Positions 31,188-35,894 of a DNA stretch of 35,894 bases are shown in pieces. Under the pieces are notes generated by a model. The model worked only from the letters and a program-made list of their open reading frames with translations. It ran no database searches and was not told the origin of the DNA. Location of the stretch: assembly GCA_028293805.1 (NCBI GenBank), contig JAQGOC010000099.1, positions 1-35,894 of the forward strand, written 5' to 3'. The DNA is from Gammaproteobacteria bacterium (lineage in GTDB: Bacteria > Pseudomonadota > Gammaproteobacteria > Steroidobacterales > Steroidobacteraceae). Every line of letters starts with the position of its first letter. The first letter of the stretch is position 1. The position numbers and the translations under genes are program-made.

Positions 31188-34102
31188 CCGCCGACGTCCT
31201 TTATCGAAGAGTTGATGTTGCGGATGCGAGCCTCATAGGTCACCCGCGGATGGGTGTTCTGCTCCTCGAGCAGGCCATAGTCGAGAGGGCTTTGCTTGCG
31301 CCTGGCGACCTCACTTGCAGGATCGCGCAGGTCGCCGAATGTTATAGCTTGCGTCGGACAAGCCGCCTGGCAGGCGGTCTTGACCTTACCCACTGGATGA
31401 TTCTCGCGATCGGCGATGATCCGTGCCTCCGCGATGCGCTGCAGACAGAATGTGCACTTCTCCATGACACCGCGCGCGCGTACCGACACATCGGGGTTAC
31501 GCGACTGCGGCGGCCGACGCTCCTCTTGCGCGTAGTCGAAGTAATTGAAGCGGCGCACCTTGTACGGACAGTTGTTGGAGCAAAACCGCGTGCCGACACA
31601 GCGGTTGTAGACCATTACGTTCAGGCCTTCCGAATCATGTACCGTGGCCCCTACGGGGCAGACGACCTCGCAGGGGGCTTGCTCGCAATGCATGCACAGG
31701 ATGGGCTGGAAATAGGTCCGGGGGGTGTGCGGCTCTCCTTCCCAGTAACGATCGATGCGCAGCCAATGCATCTCACGCTCGTGCAGCACCTGTTCCTTGC
31801 CAACCACGGGAGTGTTATTTTCCGCCTGGCACGCAACGACGCAGGCGTTGCAGCCGATGCAGGCATTCAGATCGATGCTCATGGCCCAGGCCGCCGGTCC
31901 TTCCGGCTGCCACCGGTAGAGCTCCGCCGCGGGTTTCTTTTGGCCGAGGAAGTGCGGATCCTGTCTGTACTGTGCCAGCGTGCCGCGTCTGACCAGGCCG
32001 GCTGCCGCATCGAAGATCAGGTTGTGATGATCGGTGCTGGCCAGGTGCACGTGACCCTCGACCTTCTGCAGTGTTGCCGCATCCGTGCGCCCCACAAGGG
32101 GGTAGAAATCGAAGCCGGCACCTTGCCCGACAGCGCCCGCCTGCGTGCGGCCGAAGCCGAGCAGCGCCACCACGCAATCCGGCGCCTGCCCGGGCTGGAT
32201 CCAGACGGGTACGATTGCGGTGGCAGCCGTGCTCGACAAACGCACCTGGTCGCCGTTGCGCACCTGGAGTTTGCGCGCGAGATCAGGAGCAATGAGGAGG
32301 GGATTGTCCCACGTCAGCTTCGTCAGAGGTCGTGGCAACTCCTGCAGCCATGCGTTGTTGGCATAGCGTCCGTCCCACAGATGCGGATCCGGCCGGAAAA
32401 GCATGGTGAGCGCTCGATCCGGAAGCGCTGGCGGGACTTGGCGCACCGCGTCCGCGCGCAAGGTCGGATTCACTGCCGCTGCGCGTGTACCGGTCACGAT
32501 GCCGCTGGCGAGCGCATCGTGCCAAGCTGCTGCGAAGTTGCCGCCCATACGCGTCATCCACGTCGCCTGCACCATCTTCATTGTGTCGGCCGATGAATTG
32601 GCCGACGTGTCACCCGCTGCGCCCGGCGACGGTGCGCCGCTGCAAAGCGCCAACATCTCGTGAGGACTTACGCCGTCATAGAGCGGCAACGCCTGCGGCT
32701 GCAGAATGGTAGCAGTGCCGTCGTATGCGCACGCATCGCTCCAGCCCTCCCATGAGTGACACATCGGGACCGCCCAGATCGCCGCATTGAATGTCTCGTC
32801 GGGCGTGGGTGTCAGTGCCACACTGAAGCTGACTTTCGCCAGGGCCTCCGTGAAACCCAGCGCGCCGGGCGCCGAGAAAACGGGATTGCTGTCGATGATC
32901 AGCAGCGTGCTCACCTTGCCTGCGTGCATATCTTCTACGAGCTCGCGAAGCGAGGCCGACTGGTCCGCCGGCGCATGGGCGACGGGTGCGATGAGATCCA
33001 GCGTCGCTGCACGGGCACCGAGCTTTTCGTTGATGGCATGCACCAACGCGTGTATCTCGGCCGGTTGGTCGGGTCCCACATGGACCAGTGCGTGTCCGGG
33101 ATGCGCCGTGAGATCGGCGCTCACCTCGCCAACCCATTCCGGCAACCCTATCGTCGGTGCGCCCTGCAGAATGGCCGCAGCCAGGCGGGCTACGATGCGC
33201 TGCAAGTCGCGCGGTCCGGCGATGAAGCGGTGGTCGGCGGCAGCGCCGATCAATGTCGGCGTCGGTTCGAGCGCATAGATCCGGTTCATCTCACGGCCGC
33301 GGGTCGGATTGCGGCGGGCGATGAGCTCGCGCGCAAAGCGCAGATGTCCGGGTGCTGAGCTCAGCAGATCGCTGTCGATTGCCAGCAGTACGTCGACCGG
33401 GTCGAGTTTCGGCACGATGTCGACTGGCTGTCCGTAGGCCAGCACGGCGCCTCTCATGGCATTGTCGCGCGAGACGGCATTCCACTGGTGCCAGCGCGCT
33501 TGCGGGTAGCGGGACAACAGCACATCGAGCTGGGTCCCCAGCGTGGGCGAGGTGATCGTGCCGGTCAGGATCCGGAACCCCGCGCCGCCGTTCCGGGCGA
33601 GCAGCGTGCGCTGTTGCGTGAGAGCCGTGAGAAAGGCCTGCCGATCGCTCGGGTGGCGACGTAGTGCTATGGCGGCGCTGCGATCGGGATCGTAGAAGTC
33701 CAGGACCTGCGCTTGAGCAAACACATCGGTCGCGCCAAGGCTGGCGGGGTGTTGTGGATTGCCTTCCACTTTGATGGGGCGGCCCATCTGCTGCTTGACC
33801 AGGACGCCGGTGGCAAAACCGTCAACGACGCTGGCAGTGGTGTAAAAATCTGCCAGCCCGGGGATGATGTTGGGCGCTGTCCGCACCGCAGGAATGAGGC
33901 GGCCACCGGGCGCTCCAATGTCGCAGCCGTCCAGGCCGCCCATCGCGAAGGCGGCAGCCATCAGTTTCAGCACCCGCCGTCGCGAGTGTGGGCTGGACAG
34001 AGCCTCTGCCAGGCCCGGAAATTCCTGAGCCGCACGCGCGAGGAAGGCCGGATCCTGCGCCCACTCCGCCAAGCTGCGCCATTGCCCGCTCACCGGTGGC
34101 AT
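31184..34102 (-). CDS. actB: Alternative Complex III subunit ActB, fused molybdopterin-like and iron-sulfur protein
   Basis: A 972-residue protein. The N-terminal part (to about 720) is related to molybdopterin oxidoreductases but in ACIII holds no molybdenum. The C-terminal part is a four-cluster ferredoxin module. Its cysteines are at 748, 751, 754, 758; 803, 806, 811, 815; 835, 841, 845; 883, 886; 911 and 915, fifteen in all. That count fits three [4Fe-4S] plus one [3Fe-4S] cluster, as in characterised ACIII. A twin-arginine motif (SRRRVLK, residues 40-46) precedes a hydrophobic stretch, and C60 in GLDGC could be a lipobox with an unusual residue. It overlaps actA by 13 bases. Confidence 0.95.
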   Translation of the reverse strand: MPPVSGQWRSLAEWAQDPAFLARAAQEFPGLAEALSSPHSRRRVLKLMAAAFAMGGLDGCDIGAPGGRLIPAVRTAPNIIPGLADFYTTASVVDGFATGVLVKQQMGRPIKVEGNPQHPASLGATDVFAQAQVLDFYDPDRSAAIALRRHPSDRQAFLTALTQQRTLLARNGGAGFRILTGTITSPTLGTQLDVLLSRYPQARWHQWNAVSRDNAMRGAVLAYGQPVDIVPKLDPVDVLLAIDSDLLSSAPGHLRFARELIARRNPTRGREMNRIYALEPTPTLIGAAADHRFIAGPRDLQRIVARLAAAILQGAPTIGLPEWVGEVSADLTAHPGHALVHVGPDQPAEIHALVHAINEKLGARAATLDLIAPVAHAPADQSASLRELVEDMHAGKVSTLLIIDSNPVFSAPGALGFTEALAKVSFSVALTPTPDETFNAAIWAVPMCHSWEGWSDACAYDGTATILQPQALPLYDGVSPHEMLALCSGAPSPGAAGDTSANSSADTMKMVQATWMTRMGGNFAAAWHDALASGIVTGTRAAAVNPTLRADAVRQVPPALPDRALTMLFRPDPHLWDGRYANNAWLQELPRPLTKLTWDNPLLIAPDLARKLQVRNGDQVRLSSTAATAIVPVWIQPGQAPDCVVALLGFGRTQAGAVGQGAGFDFYPLVGRTDAATLQKVEGHVHLASTDHHNLIFDAAAGLVRRGTLAQYRQDPHFLGQKKPAAELYRWQPEGPAAWAMSIDLNACIGCNACVVACQAENNTPVVGKEQVLHEREMHWLRIDRYWEGEPHTPRTYFQPILCMHCEQAPCEVVCPVGATVHDSEGLNVMVYNRCVGTRFCSNNCPYKVRRFNYFDYAQEERRPPQSRNPDVSVRARGVMEKCTFCLQRIAEARIIADRENHPVGKVKTACQAACPTQAITFGDLRDPASEVARRKQSPLDYGLLEEQNTHPRVTYEARIRNINSSIKDVGG

Positions 34103-34746
34103 ATGGAGCAGTCCGTCAGCCTGCGGCCGTTACGCAGGTGGTACTCGCCCATGAGCGCCGCCGGCGAGGCGGTGTCGGCGGTTCGCTGCCATTGCGTGTT
34201 GAAGATCTGGTCTTTCGGCCGCAGCCGCGGGCCCGGATCGCGATGGCAGTCCAGGCAGAATTGCATCGTCAGGCTGCTTGCCTTGTAGGTGAGCGCCATG
34301 CGATCGACCTCTCCATGACAACTCGCGCAGCCCACGCCCTTGGCGATGTGAATGCCGTGGTTGAAATAGACGTAGTCCGGCAGGTCGTTGATCCGGTTCC
34401 AGGCGATTGGAGTGTCACTGGCGAGGCTCAGACGCACCGGCGCGAGCACAGCGGCATTGGTCCAGATCTGGGAGTGGCAGGTCATGCAGGTGGTGGTGGG
34501 AGGCAGTCCCGCCGTTGCGGATACTTCCACCGAGTTATGGCAGAACCGGCAGTCCAGACCCAGGCCGGCGACGTGATGCTCATGGCTGAACGGCACGGGC
34601 TGACCGACAGGCCAGCGAACATGTCGGGCGTAGTCGGTACGGGGCCACAACCACCACAGGGCAACGCCGCCGACCCCGAGCCCGGCCAGAGCGAGCAGCG
34701 TCACCGCGGCCGCCAGATTTGCGCTCGGCCTGAATATCGCGGGCAT
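34090..34746 (-). CDS. actA: Alternative Complex III subunit ActA, pentaheme cytochrome c
   Basis: A 218-residue membrane-anchored cytochrome. A single N-terminal transmembrane helix (LAAAVTLLALAGLGVGGVALWWLW, residues ~11-34) leads to a periplasmic domain with five CxxCH heme sites, at 66-70, 87-91, 140-144, 164-168 and 213-217. Histidines in FSHEHHV and FNHGIHIAKG supply sixth ligands. It receives electrons from the iron-sulfur arm of ActB. It is the first gene of the 12-gene operon; no strong ribosome-binding site precedes the ATG at 34746, and a divergent promoter region of 110 bases separates it from the TDP enzyme. Confidence 0.95.
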   Translation of the reverse strand: MPAIFRPSANLAAAVTLLALAGLGVGGVALWWLWPRTDYARHVRWPVGQPVPFSHEHHVAGLGLDCRFCHNSVEVSATAGLPPTTTCMTCHSQIWTNAAVLAPVRLSLASDTPIAWNRINDLPDYVYFNHGIHIAKGVGCASCHGEVDRMALTYKASSLTMQFCLDCHRDPGPRLRPKDQIFNTQWQRTADTASPAALMGEYHLRNGRRLTDCSICHR

Positions 34747-34856
34747 TGCAATTGCTTCGCCGAACTTCGGTTGTGGGTGCGCGCGCCGCGCGGCACCTTT
34801 CTAAACTACCCGGCCCCGCCACCGGTTCCACTTGGGCGGTACGCAGGAGAAGCGGC
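34747..34856. promoter_or_regulatory. Divergent intergenic region for the respiratory operon and the TDP enzyme
   Basis: This 110-base gap must hold the promoters for both directions. It has a GC-rich imperfect inverted repeat around 34776-34797 (GGTGC...GCACC arms), then an AT-richer TTTCTAAACTA stretch. I could not define -35/-10 pairs with confidence. Confidence 0.4.
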
Positions 34857-35894
34857 ATGTCGAGGACGGTTGGAGATTTTGTCTGGGAGCGCCTGTACCA
34901 GTGGGGAGTGCGGCGGGTATTCGGTTATCCGGGCGATGGCATCAACGGCATCCTTGGCGGTCTGCAGCGCTTCGGCACCGATAAGATAGCTTTTATACAG
35001 GTGCGCCATGAAGAGATGGCGGCTTTCATGGCGGCCGCTCACGCGAAGTTCACGGGCGAGTTGGGGGTTTGCATCGCGACCTCCGGCCCTGGCGCGTCCC
35101 ACCTCATTACCGGACTCTACGACGCCCTCCTGGACCATGTGCCGGTGCTGGCGATTGCCGGTCAGCAGGCACGCGCTGCCGTCGGCGGGCATTACCAGCA
35201 GGAACTCGACCTGCAGAGTATGTTCAAGGATGTTGCCGGCGCCTTTGTGCAGCAGGCGAGTGTGCCGGCGCAGGTGCGTCATCTGCTCGATCGCGCGGTA
35301 CGCATAGCCGTCGCGGAGCGGCGCGTCACGGCACTCATTTTTCCAAACGATCTACAGGAAGAGCCTTACGAAGACCCGCCGCGCAAGCACGGAACGCTGC
35401 ATTCCGGAGTTGGCTATCAACCGCCGAAGGTCGTCCCCTACGACGCCGATCTGCGTCGTGCCGCGGAGGTTCTCAACGCCGGTAAGAAGGTCGCGATTCT
35501 GGTCGGGGCAGGTGCGCTCCAGGCGACGGATGAAGTGATCGCGGTCGCCGAGCGGCTCGGCGCGGGCGTGGCGAAAGCGTTGCTGGGCAAGGCCGCGGTT
35601 CCCGATGAGCTGCCGTGGGTCACGGGGTGCATCGGCCTGCTCGGTACGAAACCGAGTTGGGACCTGATGACCGGGTGCGACACGCTGCTCATGGTGGGTT
35701 CCGGGTTTCCCTATGCCGAATTTCTGCCCAAGGAAGGAGCCGCGCGCGGCGTGCAGATCGACATCGACCCGGGGATGCTGAGCATCCGATATCCGATGGA
35801 GGTCAATCTCGTAGGCGACAGCGCCGAGACGCTGCGGGCGCTGCTGCCACTGCTCGAGCAGAAAACCGCTCGTTCCTGGCGCCAATCCATAGAG
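34857..35894 (+). CDS. Thiamine-diphosphate-dependent enzyme of the pyruvate oxidase/acetolactate synthase family (partial)
   Basis: The first 346 residues are present; the gene runs off the right edge. The PYR domain shows VGDFVWERLYQWGVRRVFGYPGDGINGI and the TDP-activating glutamate in VRHEEMAAFMAAAHAK (E51). A SGPGASHLITGLYDAL stretch and AIAGQQARAAVGGHYQQELDL follow. The central domain starts near residue 185 (RRAAEVLNAGKKVAILVGAGAL) and includes MVGSGFPYAEFLP. The C-terminal TDP-binding domain with GDGS is outside the window. The layout fits the PoxB-like 'thiamine pyrophosphate-requiring' proteins, but PoxB, ALS and other family members cannot be told apart from this half. The ATG has AGGAGA upstream with good spacing. 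It is divergent from the ACIII operon. Confidence 0.88.
   Translation, partial: MSRTVGDFVWERLYQWGVRRVFGYPGDGINGILGGLQRFGTDKIAFIQVRHEEMAAFMAAAHAKFTGELGVCIATSGPGASHLITGLYDALLDHVPVLAIAGQQARAAVGGHYQQELDLQSMFKDVAGAFVQQASVPAQVRHLLDRAVRIAVAERRVTALIFPNDLQEEPYEDPPRKHGTLHSGVGYQPPKVVPYDADLRRAAEVLNAGKKVAILVGAGALQATDEVIAVAERLGAGVAKALLGKAAVPDELPWVTGCIGLLGTKPSWDLMTGCDTLLMVGSGFPYAEFLPKEGAARGVQIDIDPGMLSIRYPMEVNLVGDSAETLRALLPLLEQKTARSWRQSIE

Noticed and set aside
31052-32596. 514-codon plus-strand open frame opposite actB/actC
   Set aside because: It lies antisense to the iron-sulfur module of ActB, whose cysteine pattern is unmistakable.

Overview
The window is high-GC bacterial DNA with densely packed genes. 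Several genes start with GTG or TTG, and operon neighbours often overlap by 4 bases (ATGA or GTGA). Two TonB-dependent receptors, lipoproteins and exported cytochromes show a Gram-negative cell. An Alternative Complex III plus A2-type caa3 oxidase operon, DUF6152 and DUF6644 proteins and a sigma-54 activator point to an aerobic proteobacterium. My best guess is an environmental gammaproteobacterium of the Steroidobacteraceae type; this rests on gene content only. I see no rRNA, tRNA, IS element, phage gene or CRISPR array.

Layout. (1) 1-4655: two overlapping exported amidohydrolases on the minus strand, the first cut by the window edge, divergent from a large TonB-dependent receptor. (2) 4751-9070: a minus-strand group of a c-type cytochrome lipoprotein, a DUF6152 protein, two paralogous exported proteins sharing a GDSRGHW signature, and two paralogous DUF6644 membrane proteins. 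The group is poorly characterised and meets the receptor tail to tail over two strong hairpins. (3) 9250-13083: a near-consensus sigma-54 promoter in front of an exported rhodanese-like protein without its catalytic cysteine, then a sigma-54 activator with no sensory domain, then a coiled-coil GGDEF diguanylate cyclase ending in a 14-bp hairpin. (4) 13112-15344: a BtuB-like receptor under a clear cobalamin riboswitch. (5) 15558-19136: a peroxiredoxin-fold protein without a peroxidatic cysteine, a cyclase-family protein with altered metal ligands, 5-formyltetrahydrofolate cyclo-ligase and a Gfo/Idh/MocA oxidoreductase. (6) 19229-23045: a three-subunit molybdenum aldehyde/xanthine oxidoreductase of the PaoABC type. 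(7) 23059-34746: a 12-gene minus-strand operon, actABCDEF - small membrane protein - sco - ctaC - ctaD - ctaE - ctaF, in which every junction overlaps. (8) 34857 to the end: the start of a thiamine-diphosphate enzyme related to pyruvate oxidase and acetolactate synthase, divergent from the respiratory operon.

How the genes work together. The respiratory operon encodes a complete quinol-to-oxygen branch. Alternative Complex III oxidises quinol and passes electrons through its c-type hemes to the cytochrome c domain of the caa3 oxidase, and SCO helps build the CuA site. The molybdenum enzyme and the TDP enzyme could feed electrons into the chain, but that is inference. The riboswitch-controlled receptor serves cobalamin import. 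The strongest candidates for undescribed biology are the DUF6152/GDSRGHW/DUF6644/cytochrome cluster and the sigma-54-controlled pseudo-rhodanese module.
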